From CAYWRO01 sp964460345 (GTDB lineage Bacteria; Planctomycetota; Phycisphaerae; Phycisphaerales; UBA1924): a stretch of DNA of 57,700 nucleotides. The stretch spans positions 1 to 57,700 of the forward strand of contig CAYWRO010000017.1 in the NCBI GenBank assembly GCA_964460345.1. Direction: 5' to 3'. The notes below the pieces were generated by a model. The model was not told the origin of the DNA. It saw only the letters and a list, made by a program, of their open reading frames with translations, and did no database searches. Each line of letters begins with the position of its first letter. The first letter of the stretch is position 1. The position numbers and the translations under genes were made by a program. Positions 1-9,042 of this stretch are shown piece after piece.

Positions 1-211
<211 letters not shown>

Positions 212-341
212 GAGGGCGCTCGATGGTGAACGGTGAGAGAGTGTGTGGGGAAGAATAGGAGGGGGACGATTTGAGATCGGATTTCTCGCTGCTCCTGAAA
301 TCCGCGCCGGTTTTCCGGTGGGGCCGCGGCCCGCCGGCGAC

Positions 342-347
342 TACCGT
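342..347 (+). promoter_or_regulatory. TAnnnT -10-like element of ada (leaderless geometry)
   Basis: TACCGT is followed by a 6-nt spacer (gaaacg) and the ATG at 354; no SD is visible. It supports 354 as both the transcript 5' end and the start codon. Confidence 0.5.
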
Positions 348-353
348 GAAACG

Positions 354-1511
354 ATGAAACGGCTGACTGCCGATCCTGACCGGCTGTACAAGGCCCTCCT
401 CGCCCGGGACCCCGCGTGGGAGGGGCTGTTCTTCGCGTGTGTGAAGACGACGGGGATCTTCTGCCGGCCGACCTGCACCGCCCGCAAGCCGCGGCGGGAG
501 AACGTGGAGTTCGTCGCCACGGCGCAGGAGGCGCTGCTGGCGGGGTATCGGGCGTGCCGCGTCTGCCGGCCGCTGGCCGCCTCCGGGGCGGCCCCGGCGT
601 GGGTTGGCCAACTCGCCGCGGCGGCCCAGGCCAATCCGGACGAGCCGATCCGGGAGCGGCAGCTTCGTGATCGCGGGCTGGATCCGGACCATGTCCGCCG
701 CCAGTTTCGTAGGCATTATGGCATGTCGTTCACGGCGTTTCAGCGGTCGCTGCGGCTCGGCGCAGCGCTGGGGCGGCTCAGAAAGGGAACACCGATGTCA
801 CGCACGGCACTGGAGGCGGGCTTCGCCTCGGAGAGCGGGTTTCGCGAGGCGTTTGAACGGCTTTTCGGGGTCACGCCGGGGGATGCCGCGGCGGGCGGCG
901 CGGAGCGGGGATGCCTCGCCGCGGCGTGGCTGGAGACGCCGCTCGGCCCGATGCTGGCGATGTCGTCGGAGCGGGGCTTGACGCTGCTGGAGTTCGTCGA
1001 CCGGCGCTCGATCGAGACGCAGATCGAGGCCGTCCGCGCCCGCACGAAGCTGGCCGTCGTTCCGGTCCGCACGCCCGTGCTGGAGCAGACCGAGCGCGAA
1101 CTGGCCGAGTACTTCGCGGGCACGCGCCGGACCTTCTCCATCCCGCTTGACCCACAGGGAACGCCCTTCGAGCGCGCCGTCTGGGATCGCCTCCTGGCAA
1201 TCCCTTATGGGAAAGTCAGCAGCTACGCCGCGATCGCCCGCGAGGTTGGCAGCCCCGGCGCTTCTCGCGCCATCGGTCGCGCCAACGGCTGCAACCGCAT
1301 CGCCATTGTCATCCCGTGCCACCGCGTCATCCGCTCAGACGGGGCGCTGTGCGGCTACGGCGGGGGCGTCGAGCGAAAGCAGTGGCTGCTCGACCACGAG
1401 TGCGAGCACGCGGGGGGCGAAGAGGACGGGCTCTTCGCCGCTGCTCAGGCAGAATCGACCGGCGCAGGCGCCACGCGCAGGCCCAGCGCCGTGGCGAAGA
1501 CATCGGCCTGA
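354..1511 (+). CDS. ada: Ada: bifunctional methyl-phosphotriester sensor / O6-methylguanine-DNA methyltransferase
   Basis: A 385-aa protein with the full Ada architecture. The N-terminal zinc domain has Cys37, Cys41, Cys68 and Cys71 in the contexts GIFCRPTC and ACRVC; in E. coli Ada the first of these accepts the methyl group from phosphotriesters. An AraC-type helix-turn-helix region follows (about residues 85-180, LEAGFASESGFREAFERLFGVTPG). The C-terminal MGMT domain carries the active-site PCHRVI motif with Cys322 and the RAIGRANG segment. It should repair O6-alkylguanine by suicide transfer and activate alkylation-response genes. An upstream in-frame extension exists, but the ATG at 354 starts exactly at the Ada domain. 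The 3' end overlaps the convergent pentapeptide-repeat gene by 67 bp. Confidence 0.92.
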   Translation: MKRLTADPDRLYKALLARDPAWEGLFFACVKTTGIFCRPTCTARKPRRENVEFVATAQEALLAGYRACRVCRPLAASGAAPAWVGQLAAAAQANPDEPIRERQLRDRGLDPDHVRRQFRRHYGMSFTAFQRSLRLGAALGRLRKGTPMSRTALEAGFASESGFREAFERLFGVTPGDAAAGGAERGCLAAAWLETPLGPMLAMSSERGLTLLEFVDRRSIETQIEAVRARTKLAVVPVRTPVLEQTERELAEYFAGTRRTFSIPLDPQGTPFERAVWDRLLAIPYGKVSSYAAIAREVGSPGASRAIGRANGCNRIAIVIPCHRVIRSDGALCGYGGGVERKQWLLDHECEHAGGEEDGLFAAAQAESTGAGATRRPSAVAKTSA

Positions 1512-2116
1512 CCGGGTTCGATCGTCAGGCCTGTCATCCGCTCAGGAGAGACCACAAGGCCCTCGATTCTCGAACCGCGCAGATCTGTGGAGCGCAGGTC
1601 GATCCGCATCAGCCGGGCGTTGCGAAGGTCGCAGTCGCGAAAGGCGACCCGTTCCATCGTCGCACCGTCGAAGTCTGACTCCCGCAGATCGCACCCCTCG
1701 AACCAACAGGACGACAGCGTCGCGCCGAAGACGCCCGCCATGTCGCCGCGGCAATCCACGAGCACCACATCGCGCAATGAGGCTCCGCTCAGGTTCACCC
1801 CCGTTAGCCGACACCGCTCCAGGCGCACGCGCCGCAGCAGCGATCCGGAAAGGTCGGCATTGGAGAGGTTCACCGCCTCGAGCCGCACATCCGTCGCGCG
1901 CCAGGCGCGGAGCACGGCGCCGGACAGGTCACCGCCTCTCAGGGCCGAACCGCGCAGCTCCCCTGCCGGATCGCTCGTCCCAATCCGCGCTGCTCCGGCG
2001 AGCACGCCCTCGTGCGAGCCGGCGAGGTCAAGCGCACCGTCGATTGTGGCAAGCTGCGGCGGGAGCACCGGCGCATCCACGGATGAGATGGTGAGCTCGA
2101 CGGCGCTACGGCTCAC
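1445..2116 (-). CDS. Pentapeptide-repeat protein
   Basis: A 223-aa protein dominated by A(D/N)LxX-type pentapeptides from about residue 50 onward, for example LRGSALRGGDLSGAVL, VNLSNADLSGSLL, VNLSGASL, CDLRESDFDGAT and CDLRNARL. Such repeats fold as a right-handed quadrilateral beta-helix; the biochemical role of this protein is unknown. The start is GTG at 2116, whose last two bases overlap the TGA stop of the site-2 protease gene (GTGA), so it is probably translationally coupled to it. No signal peptide is visible. The 3' end runs 67 bp into the convergent ada gene. Confidence 0.85.
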   Translation of the reverse strand: MSRSAVELTISSVDAPVLPPQLATIDGALDLAGSHEGVLAGAARIGTSDPAGELRGSALRGGDLSGAVLRAWRATDVRLEAVNLSNADLSGSLLRRVRLERCRLTGVNLSGASLRDVVLVDCRGDMAGVFGATLSSCWFEGCDLRESDFDGATMERVAFRDCDLRNARLMRIDLRSTDLRGSRIEGLVVSPERMTGLTIEPGQADVFATALGLRVAPAPVDSA

Positions 2117-3195
2117 CCTCCGGCCTTTCCGCGCGCGTTCTGCACCATCACCAGTTCGATGACGTTGTCGATCGTCAGCAGGCCGGCGGGTTGGCCGCCG
2201 CGCATGACGACCACGGCTGGAATGCCGTCGCTGCGCATCTTTGTCGTGAGGGAGTCAACCGGCGTCGACTCGTCGACGATGGGACAGGTCCCGTGCATGA
2301 CCGCCGCGACGGGCTGGTCGGACTTGCCCTGGGCGACGGCGCGGATGATGTCGTCACGCGTCAGCATGCCCAGGGGGTGTCCGTCATCAAAGACGGGAAA
2401 CTCCGTCTGCGATGCGTCCAGCAGCACGCTAACCGCATCCGAGATCCGGTCATCAGGCCGCAGAATGCGGTAGTCGGTCATCATGGCGTCGCGGGCGAAA
2501 AGGCCGTCGAGCGTGCCGCGGACGGTGGCCATTTCCGCCTCCGCATGCGCTCCGAAAAAGACGAACGCGGCGATGAGCAGCAGAATGGGGTTGAAGAGCA
2601 GGCCCAGAATGGCGAAGCCCACCGCGCAGATCTGGCCGACGCGGGCAGCGATTCGCGTGGCGGTGGCGTAGTTCGTGACTGTTCCAAGCAGGGCCCGCAA
2701 CACGCGCCCGCCATCCATGGGGAACGCCGGGATCATGTTGAAGAGGACGAGGAAGATGTTGACGTAGAGCAGCTTGTGGAGGAAGCCGCCCGCGGGGTCG
2801 GCCAAGGTCTCTTGATCGACGACGAACGTGCCGGTGGCCAGCAGTCCTACGCCGATGAGAATCGCGATGGCGACGTTCACCGCGGGCCCCGCGATCGCGA
2901 CGAGAAACTCCTCGATCGGCTTCTCGGGCATCCGCTCCAGCCGCGCCACACCGCCGATCGGCAGCAGCGTGATGTCGCGCGTCTTGACGCCAAAGCGGCG
3001 CGCCATGAGGGCGTGGCCGAGCTCGTGGAGGACCACGCAGCCGAAGACGGCAAGGATGAGCCCGATACCCAGGGCCATGACCTGCAGCGGCTGGCCGCGA
3101 TAGATGAACAGCGCCCACAGAATGATGAGCCAGAATGTCCAGTGAACGAAGATGCCGATCCCGGCGACACTGGCGATCTTGAGCGACCCGCGCAT
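2113..3195 (-). CDS. Site-2 protease (M50 family) with C-terminal CBS domain pair
   Basis: A 360-aa polytopic membrane zinc metalloprotease. Hydrophobic segments lie at about residues 8-30, 38-62, 98-122, 140-160 and 185-215. The metal-binding HELGH is at residues 57-61 and the second-ligand motif NMIPAFPMDGG has its Asp at 161, both typical of SpoIVFB-like M50 proteases. Two CBS motifs occupy about residues 230-350 (DAMMTDYRILRPDD and VAAVMHGTCPIVDEST), suggesting control by a nucleotide such as ATP. The family cuts membrane-bound substrates, often anti-sigma factors; the substrate here is unknown. The ATG at 3195 is preceded by AAAGGAG. The open frame runs much further upstream, but no family similarity lies there. 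The stop codon overlaps the start of the pentapeptide-repeat gene. Confidence 0.92.
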   Translation of the reverse strand: MRGSLKIASVAGIGIFVHWTFWLIILWALFIYRGQPLQVMALGIGLILAVFGCVVLHELGHALMARRFGVKTRDITLLPIGGVARLERMPEKPIEEFLVAIAGPAVNVAIAILIGVGLLATGTFVVDQETLADPAGGFLHKLLYVNIFLVLFNMIPAFPMDGGRVLRALLGTVTNYATATRIAARVGQICAVGFAILGLLFNPILLLIAAFVFFGAHAEAEMATVRGTLDGLFARDAMMTDYRILRPDDRISDAVSVLLDASQTEFPVFDDGHPLGMLTRDDIIRAVAQGKSDQPVAAVMHGTCPIVDESTPVDSLTTKMRSDGIPAVVVMRGGQPAGLLTIDNVIELVMVQNARGKAGG

Positions 3196-3324
3196 GAAAC
3201 CGCTCCTTTGGTTTGCCCAACCATAGAGGGTCCGCGCGGTCTGTGCGGGTGGTCCCCCCGCTACCGTTCGAGAGTCGCGGCGGGGGAGTGAAGCGCAACA
3301 TCTTGGCACAACAGGAGATATGCA

Positions 3325-3891
3325 ATGCGGAAGGCTCTGATGACGGGCGTGGTCGGGCTTGTGGTCGCGGCGGGGCTCTGCGGCGCGGCGGCGCTGCAGC
3401 CGGCGGGCAACCCGGGACAGCAGACCGAACGCAGAGTGGGGCAGCCGCCGGCTGGAAACGGGTCCGACATGGGGGCGATGCTCATCAGCGGTCTTGAGCA
3501 GTCGCCAGGGTGCCTCGGCGTGGACGCCGGGCGCTTCCAGAGCGGCAAGATGGCGATCGTTGCGTGGTTTGAGAACAAGGAAGCCGTGCTCGCCTGGTAC
3601 AACAGCCCGATTCACCGCCGGATGGCTGGGAGTATGACCGGCGGCGCTCAACCTGGCGAGGCGCTGGCCCATGTCACGGATGAGGAGACCCCCATTATGG
3701 TCATCGCCTCCATGACGCCGGCCACGGATCCCGCGGCGACGTCGCCGTTCTCCCAGCTCGCCATCGAGCTGTACGCGCCGCTTCCGGGCGGTGCGTACGT
3801 GAACAGCAGGCTGGCGCCGGACTCCTTTGAAGTGCCGCACATGCGCGGGTTGAAGCAGGAAGCGGCGGCCGAGGGCGAGGCCCGCGACTGA
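3325..3891 (+). CDS. Secreted ABM-like (DUF1330-type) domain protein
   Basis: A 188-aa protein with a signal peptide (MRKALMTGVVGLVVAAGLCGAAA, likely cut near residues 22-25). The mature part contains FQSGKMAIVAWFENKEAVLAWYNSP followed by HRRM, which resembles the dimeric alpha/beta-barrel fold of antibiotic-biosynthesis-monooxygenase-like or DUF1330 proteins. No catalytic residues can be assigned, so the function is unknown. An AGGAGA SD lies just before the ATG. It is divergent from the site-2 protease (129-bp gap). Confidence 0.72.
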   Translation: MRKALMTGVVGLVVAAGLCGAAALQPAGNPGQQTERRVGQPPAGNGSDMGAMLISGLEQSPGCLGVDAGRFQSGKMAIVAWFENKEAVLAWYNSPIHRRMAGSMTGGAQPGEALAHVTDEETPIMVIASMTPATDPAATSPFSQLAIELYAPLPGGAYVNSRLAPDSFEVPHMRGLKQEAAAEGEARD

Positions 3892-4041
3892 CGCCCCGCA
3901 GGTCGGGCGGAGTTCAGTTACACCGGTCGGCTCCCGGCTCGCGCCGACAACCGTTTGGCGACCGCTCTCGCCCGCTCGGGTGGGCGATGTCTCTATGACC
4001 TGCCGGAACGAAGCGTGGTAGAGTGCATCAAAGGAGATGCC

Positions 4042-4386
4042 ATGTCCGAGCTTTACCCGACTGTCACACCGGAGATTGCCGCGCAGCGTCGGAACCTCGC
4101 TCCCGCACAGGCGGAAGGATTTCGGGCATTGAACAAGGCGGCGTTTGCCGATGGGGCGCTGCCGGTGAAAACGAAGCAGCTCATCGCGGTCGCCGCGGCC
4201 CACATCACGCAGTGTCCCTATTGCATCCGTGGTCATACGAAGGCTGCACTGCAGGCCGGCGCGACGGCCGAGGAGATCATGGAGGCGGTGTGGGTCGCGG
4301 CCGAGATGCGCGCCGGCGCGGCGTACGCGCACAGTGCGATCGCACTTGATGCAATCAATGAAGCGTCGGGCGGGGCTTCCGCGTAG
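4042..4386 (+). CDS. AhpD-like carboxymuconolactone decarboxylase family protein
   Basis: A 114-aa protein with the family motif AHITQCPYCIRGHTKAAL: a CxxC pair followed by a histidine, as in the peroxidase-active AhpD branch. It is probably a small all-helical thiol peroxidase or disulfide reductant in the cytoplasm. The ATG at 4042 is preceded by AAAGGAGA, which favours it over the longer open frame beginning at 3955. The DUF488 gene starts 29 nt after its stop, so the two are probably co-transcribed. Confidence 0.88.
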   Translation: MSELYPTVTPEIAAQRRNLAPAQAEGFRALNKAAFADGALPVKTKQLIAVAAAHITQCPYCIRGHTKAALQAGATAEEIMEAVWVAAEMRAGAAYAHSAIALDAINEASGGASA

Positions 4387-4415
4387 CGGCAGTGGACGCC
4401 GCACGGGAGGGCGTC

Positions 4416-4865
4416 ATGGGCAAGATCAGTCTCAAACGTGCGTACGAGGAGCCGGCGAAGTCGGATGGGCGCCGCGTGCTTGTGGAGCGGCTCTGGCCGC
4501 GGGGCGTGACGAAGGCGGCCGCGAAAATTGATCACTGGCTCAAGGAGGTCGCCCCGTCTCCGGAGCTGCGCCGCTGGTTCAACCACGATCCGGAGAAGTG
4601 GCCGGAGTTTCAGAAGCGGTATCGAGCCGAACTCCGCGCCCATCCGGAGGAGGTCGCGGAGCTGCGCCGCCTTGTGCGGCAGGGGCCGGTGACGTTCGTG
4701 TACGCGGCGAGGGACGAGGAACGCAACAGCGCGGTGTTGTTGAAGCAGTTCCTCACCCGCGGCGGGGCGGCCAGTTCAGGCGCGCGCAAGACAGTTCGCT
4801 CGGGCACGTCTGCAAAGTCGCCATCGTCCCAAGCGCGGACGCCGCGGGCGGCATCGCGGCGGTGA
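4416..4865 (+). CDS. DUF488 family protein
   Basis: A 149-aa protein whose first ~118 residues fit DUF488: ISLKRAYEEP, RVLVERLWPRGV, APSPELRRWFNHDPEKW, FQKRYRAEL and VTFVYAARDEERNSA. The molecular role of the family is not established. The last ~35 residues form an Arg/Ser/Ala-rich tail not needed by the fold. The ATG at 4416 has GGGAGG 5 nt upstream; a GTG at 4392 is a less likely start. A strong hairpin lies 26 bp after the stop. Confidence 0.85.
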   Translation: MGKISLKRAYEEPAKSDGRRVLVERLWPRGVTKAAAKIDHWLKEVAPSPELRRWFNHDPEKWPEFQKRYRAELRAHPEEVAELRRLVRQGPVTFVYAARDEERNSAVLLKQFLTRGGAASSGARKTVRSGTSAKSPSSQARTPRAASRR

Positions 4866-4891
4866 ATTGCGCCCGACTCGAGAAGTGAAAA

Positions 4892-4917
4892 GGGGCCCGC
4901 GCCGAAGCGCGGGCCCC
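4892..4917 (-). terminator. Intrinsic terminator hairpin between two convergent genes
   Basis: A perfect 11-bp stem (GGGGCCCGCGC pairing with GCGCGGGCCCC) with a CGAA loop. On the minus strand it is followed by TTTTCACTT, so it should terminate the Cys-rich secreted protein gene. On the plus strand only a weak T-run follows, but it may also stop read-through from the DUF488 gene. Confidence 0.8.
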
Positions 4918-4962
4918 TGTCATTCAGAGCTCAGGATTCGCGGAATCAGCCGCGGATCAATC

Positions 4963-7416
4963 TCACGGGCAGGACGCCCCGGCGGAGGCCGGGAACCAGC
5001 AGTCCAGGAAGGCCAGAAGGTCGAAGACGTCGACGCCGGGCGTGCCGTCAATGTCCGCGCCGCTCGCGTTGGCGAACCACAGGTCGAGGTAGGCCAGCAG
5101 GTCGAAGACATCGACCTGGGCACCGTTGCCGTCGGTCTCGCAGACGCAGGTCGGGCCGCCGTCGGTGCTGCCGAGGAGGACGATGTTGTCGAAGAGGAAG
5201 ACTTCGCCGCCGCCATCGGTGGCATTGTCGTAGGTGAGCGTCAGCGTGCTGCCGGAACCGAGGTTCTCACTGGCCAGGCGCACGAACCGGTTGAGCACGA
5301 GCGTGCCGTTGACCGCGATCGGGTCAACCTCGTTCGTGACGATCCTGCCGCTCTCCATGACGTAGATGCCGCGCGGCCCCGAGTTGCCGCTCGGGTGGAA
5401 GTCGACGGCCTCGCTTGTGAACACAAGCGTCGCGGGGCCGCCGTCGATGCTGGCGGTGAAGTCCATCACATCGGCCGGCTCAAAGTCCCCCATCGCGGCG
5501 AAGTCCACGACGAGATGCACATCGGAGAAGCCGCTGATGTCGAAGGTCCAGACAGCCTGGCCTGTCCCGCCGGGATTGTCGTTGTTCACAACGTCCTCGG
5601 AGCCGAAGACGAAGCCGGTGTGGCCCTGGCGGAGAATGCCGAAGCTGTCATTCGCCGAAAGCGAATCATCGGCGAAGTCGGTGTTCACCGTGCGATCGAC
5701 AACGCCGAAGACGTCGAACCGGTTGGTGAAGGTGCCGCCGTTCGCGGAGGTGTCAGGTGTGGCGGTGAAGGAGAGATTGCGTCCGCCGATCACGTTGGCA
5801 TCGAAGTCATAGCGCGTGATCTCCGTGTCAGGGAGGTTGCACCCTGCCGCGCAAGTCGTGCCGTCGCCCATGAAGATGCCGCCCTGGGCGGTGCAGTCAT
5901 CGCTCCAGGTGATGCTGCAGACGCCGTCGATGCAGCAGGCGCCCTGGGGGACGCAGTAGATCTGGTCGCAGTCGCTGCCGAAGCCGCCGAACTGGCCGCC
6001 GGCAGCAGCACAGCCGTCGACGGAGAGTTGAGCGCACGTGCCGTCGGGCAGGCAGCAGGCGCCGACGCAGTCGATGGTGCCGCACGAGGAGCCGTCGCCG
6101 TGGTACACACCGCCGAGGTTCAAGGTGCAATCGAGTTCGTCGGTCTGCACGCACGAGTCAACCAGGCAGCAAGCACCCAGCGTCGCGCCGCAGGCGGTCT
6201 CGCAGTCAGTTCCCGCTCCCTGGAACATCCCGCCTCTGGCTGCGCAGTCCGTCGCATCCGTGATCATGCACCCGGACGGCACGCTCGTCGTGCAGCACGC
6301 GCCGGTCACGACGGCGATCGACGAGGTGTGCGCCACGTCGATGCCCATGTAGGCGGCGTTGTTCTGGCCGAGGTAGAAGTCCACGCTGCTCTCGGCGGGA
6401 ATCAGGCCGATGTCCGCAGAGTTGACGACCATGTTGCCGTCGGCATCGAGGTTGAGCACGTCGATGGACATGTCCGCCGTGCCGCCGCCGGTTGCCCCAA
6501 AGGGGTACTGGGCCATGTACAGGCTGAGGCCGTCGGCGCTCAGGGCGATCTCGCGCAGGGTCTCGGCCGAGTTGTTCAGGTCGATCTGCCCGACGACCGT
6601 CCACGTATTCGGATCAATGACGGTGACCATCGACTGGCCGCCCAGCGCGCTGTCGAACGTGCTTGAGGCGACATACATGAAGGGGTTGATCGCCGGGTTG
6701 TAGGCGATGGCCGTGTGCGGCGACCCGGCGAAGGCGACGCCGATCACGGCGGGGAAGTTCCCGAGCTGGATCGTCGCCGCGCCCGCGGTATTTGTAAGTG
6801 GGTTGATGTCCTCGATCGTCAGAATCTTCAGCCGGCCCGAGTCGGCCATGGCTACCACCAGGGTGCTGTTATCGAGCCAGACGGTTCCCTGCGTGGCGTT
6901 GGAGGTGAGCACCGGCGCCTCCCAGGCGTCGGTGACCGAAGCGCTCAGGCCGTCGCCGGCATTAATGCCGCCGTCGTTGTACTCCAAAATCATCACGCCC
7001 GGGACATCCACGCCCACCAGCGCGATCATCGAGTTGTCCGGGCTTACGGAAACACCGCCGACGCGCGTGAGCGTCGTCGTGCCCGTTCCGTCAAACTGGT
7101 AGAGCAGCGTGGCGTTGGCCGTGCCGTCGGTCGCGAAGTTGTACAGCGCTCCGCCGCCGCCGGCGCCGAAGTTCGCGCCCAGCAGGTTGCCGCGAGCGTT
7201 CCGGGTCAAGCCGCCGGCGTTGTCGAACGCCATCGACTGCACGAAGGAGAACGTGTCGTTCGTTCCGATCAACTGCCCGTCGCGAACCTGCTCAATGCCG
7301 GCCCCGCTCGCCGACGGGCCGAACGCGAGGTCGCCCGGAAGCCACGGCGAAGGCTGAGCCGTCGCCACGCCGCACGCCAGTCCTGCCGCCGCGGCGGCCA
7401 TACACATCCGTCTCAT
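4963..7416 (-). CDS. Secreted protein with propeller-like region, Cys-rich GACC repeats and C-terminal dockerin-like tag
   Basis: An 817-aa exported protein. A signal peptide (MRRMCMAAAAAGLACGVATAQ) precedes about 350 residues resembling a WD/NHL-type beta-propeller (VGGVSVSPDNSMIALVG, LREIALSADGLSLYMAQ). Residues about 372-527 hold four or five Cys-rich units of about 35-45 aa built on GACC...C...DC...GG.F.GDGT.C. A beta-sandwich-like region follows. The last ~60 residues are a duplicated dockerin-like module (CVCETDG, VDVFDLLAYLDLWF, GVDVFDLLAFLDCWF, terminal Cys). The tag resembles what annotators call GC-type dockerin in Planctomycetota. The ATG at 7416 has a strong GGAGGAGG SD. Binding partners are unknown. 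Confidence 0.82.
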   Translation of the reverse strand: MRRMCMAAAAAGLACGVATAQPSPWLPGDLAFGPSASGAGIEQVRDGQLIGTNDTFSFVQSMAFDNAGGLTRNARGNLLGANFGAGGGGALYNFATDGTANATLLYQFDGTGTTTLTRVGGVSVSPDNSMIALVGVDVPGVMILEYNDGGINAGDGLSASVTDAWEAPVLTSNATQGTVWLDNSTLVVAMADSGRLKILTIEDINPLTNTAGAATIQLGNFPAVIGVAFAGSPHTAIAYNPAINPFMYVASSTFDSALGGQSMVTVIDPNTWTVVGQIDLNNSAETLREIALSADGLSLYMAQYPFGATGGGTADMSIDVLNLDADGNMVVNSADIGLIPAESSVDFYLGQNNAAYMGIDVAHTSSIAVVTGACCTTSVPSGCMITDATDCAARGGMFQGAGTDCETACGATLGACCLVDSCVQTDELDCTLNLGGVYHGDGSSCGTIDCVGACCLPDGTCAQLSVDGCAAAGGQFGGFGSDCDQIYCVPQGACCIDGVCSITWSDDCTAQGGIFMGDGTTCAAGCNLPDTEITRYDFDANVIGGRNLSFTATPDTSANGGTFTNRFDVFGVVDRTVNTDFADDSLSANDSFGILRQGHTGFVFGSEDVVNNDNPGGTGQAVWTFDISGFSDVHLVVDFAAMGDFEPADVMDFTASIDGGPATLVFTSEAVDFHPSGNSGPRGIYVMESGRIVTNEVDPIAVNGTLVLNRFVRLASENLGSGSTLTLTYDNATDGGGEVFLFDNIVLLGSTDGGPTCVCETDGNGAQVDVFDLLAYLDLWFANASGADIDGTPGVDVFDLLAFLDCWFPASAGASCP

Positions 7417-7496
7417 CTAGCTGCCTCCTCCAAAAGGAATGAATCTGTCGTTTGCGTGATCCAGCAGGCCGCACCAGCCCGTTGAAGCGAATTTGG

Positions 7497-7514
7497 CCCC
7501 CAAAACTAGGGGGG
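7497..7514. repeat. Small inverted repeat in the pseudopilin / secreted-protein intergenic region
   Basis: CCCCC and GGGGG arms with a 7-nt AAAACTA loop, between the pseudopilin stop (7670) and the start of the secreted protein gene (7416). No T-run follows, so a terminator role is uncertain. The rest of 7417-7669 shows nothing I can name. Confidence 0.4.
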
Positions 7515-7669
7515 TCACTGGGCTCGCGTCCACCTGATCAGGGGCGGCGCGGCGATCGACGGCAAATGTACATCGGGGAGCCCGGCGAACCAACTGCGAA
7601 TCGTCAGGATTCTGCGAAACCGTCCTGGCGGCGCGAGGTCGCGGCGGTCGGGCCCGAGCCTGCGGGCGG

Positions 7670-8671
7670 TCAGTGGATCACATCGCCAGTGTCGTGGAAG
7701 GCACGCGATTCGGCCGTCCCCTCGCCGCCGTTGAAGGTGCTCTTGCCGGGGTACCATGGGCGCGCATCGGTCCAGGCTTCGATGGTGTCCATCGTGCCGA
7801 CGTGGCCGTCGAAGAAAGCCATGTTGATGCGGCCCTGGTGGCGGAAGGTGAGGGGGACGTTGACGCCGCGGCTGTCCGAACCACGGCCGTATGCCTGCGA
7901 TCTCTGAAAGATTGGCCCGGAACTCAGGAACGACCCGTACCACTCTGGTGCAACGCTTATGTCGAAGTCCAGTTTGAGGTCGCTTCGCAAAAACCGGGTG
8001 CCGTCGGCCACCATGATCTTTGATCCTGGCTGGATACCCAGGAAGTTGAGGTTCGGGATGTAGTTCGGGTTAACGGCGACCGGCGTGTCGTGACCCCAAC
8101 GCATCGTTGCGCCAAAGTGCGCATTGCCACGCGCGGCCGCGGGCGTCGGATAGTAATGGAATGACGCCGGGGAAAGATATGAAACCTGTCCAATCCCTTC
8201 ACCAGAGTTAATCAGTTCGCCGAAGTCCCCCCCGTCCGGAGTTGCTGATGCGTTTGGCCAGACGATGTCATTCCGCTCATACGTTGATGGACACCCGAAT
8301 GTCTCAAAGATCTGCTTGGTCCGCCGCGCACGATTGGTGCTCAATCCTGCCGTTTCACCGATGATTGGGCTGATCCAGTCATGACTCGTCGTGGGGGTCT
8401 GGGGCGTCGTGTCGCCGAATACCGGCAGGCCAGCGTGCACATCCGCCCCGGACGTATTCGGCCCGGCGATGAAATCCTTCCACTCCGTCGTGTAGTACGT
8501 CATCGCCTGCACCAGCGAGCGTTCGTTCGCTTTGCAGACAAGAGACCGGGCCGCCTCGCGCGCTGCGCCTAGGGCCGGCAGGAGGATGCCCACCAGCAGC
8601 GCGATGATCGCGATCACGACCAACAACTCGATCAGCGTAAACCCGCCGCGCCTCATGCGAGCCTGCATCAT
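7670..8671 (-). CDS. Pseudopilin-like protein (prepilin-type N-terminal cleavage/methylation domain)
   Basis: A 333-aa protein that begins MMQARMRRGGFTLIELLVV and continues IAIIALLVGILLPALGAAR. The GFTLIE class III signal is cut by a PilD-type peptidase before Phe, and the helix anchors the protein. The large C-terminal domain is of the type abundant in planctomycete pseudopilin-like proteins and ends in a FRHQGRINMAFFDGHVGTMD segment; its function is unknown. The ATG at 8671 overlaps the TGA of the upstream membrane protein (ATGA) and has GGAGGAA in front, so the two are coupled. Confidence 0.88.
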   Translation of the reverse strand: MMQARMRRGGFTLIELLVVIAIIALLVGILLPALGAAREAARSLVCKANERSLVQAMTYYTTEWKDFIAGPNTSGADVHAGLPVFGDTTPQTPTTSHDWISPIIGETAGLSTNRARRTKQIFETFGCPSTYERNDIVWPNASATPDGGDFGELINSGEGIGQVSYLSPASFHYYPTPAAARGNAHFGATMRWGHDTPVAVNPNYIPNLNFLGIQPGSKIMVADGTRFLRSDLKLDFDISVAPEWYGSFLSSGPIFQRSQAYGRGSDSRGVNVPLTFRHQGRINMAFFDGHVGTMDTIEAWTDARPWYPGKSTFNGGEGTAESRAFHDTGDVIH

Positions 8672-9042
8672 TTCTTCCTCCGGTACCGGGTGACGTTTTT
8701 CACCTCGACAAGCACGGCCCCGCTGCGCGGGTCCACGGCCTTGACGGTCACCCCCGGCGCCCCGCGCAACGCGGACAGGTCGCGCCCGCTCACCACCCAC
8801 GCCCCGTTCTCATCCTTATGCATTGGGACCAGCGACAGCAGCCCCGATTCCGGGTGCTCCGCCGGGACCATGATGGCGCGGTCGCTCGTGTCCGCCTCAA
8901 AGGCCTCTCCGCTGACCACGTCGATCAGGTACACCTTGTGTGGCAGTCTTACGCGGCCCCGCGGCAGGGAGAACCAGATCCCGCCGATCAGCGCAAGCGC
9001 GCCGACCACCAGGATCACGATCTGCCACGGCTTCGCCTTCAC
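8668..9042 (-). CDS. Small membrane-anchored protein upstream of a pseudopilin
   Basis: A 124-aa protein if the GTG at 9042 is used: MKAKPWQIVILVVGALALIGGIWF, one transmembrane helix, then a soluble domain of about 95 residues ending RYRRKK. GGAGGA lies 8-9 nt before this GTG, which is why I prefer it to the ATG at 9117 (25 extra Arg-rich residues). I do not recognise the soluble domain. Translational coupling to the pseudopilin gene suggests a shared role in a type II secretion or type IV pilus-like envelope assembly, but this is inference. Confidence 0.65.
   Translation of the reverse strand: MKAKPWQIVILVVGALALIGGIWFSLPRGRVRLPHKVYLIDVVSGEAFEADTSDRAIMVPAEHPESGLLSLVPMHKDENGAWVVSGRDLSALRGAPGVTVKAVDPRSGAVLVEVKNVTRYRRKK

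Noticed and set aside
3196..4404. N-terminal extension of the site-2 protease
   Set aside because: It is antisense to the ABM-like and AhpD-like genes, and a clear SD precedes the ATG at 3195.
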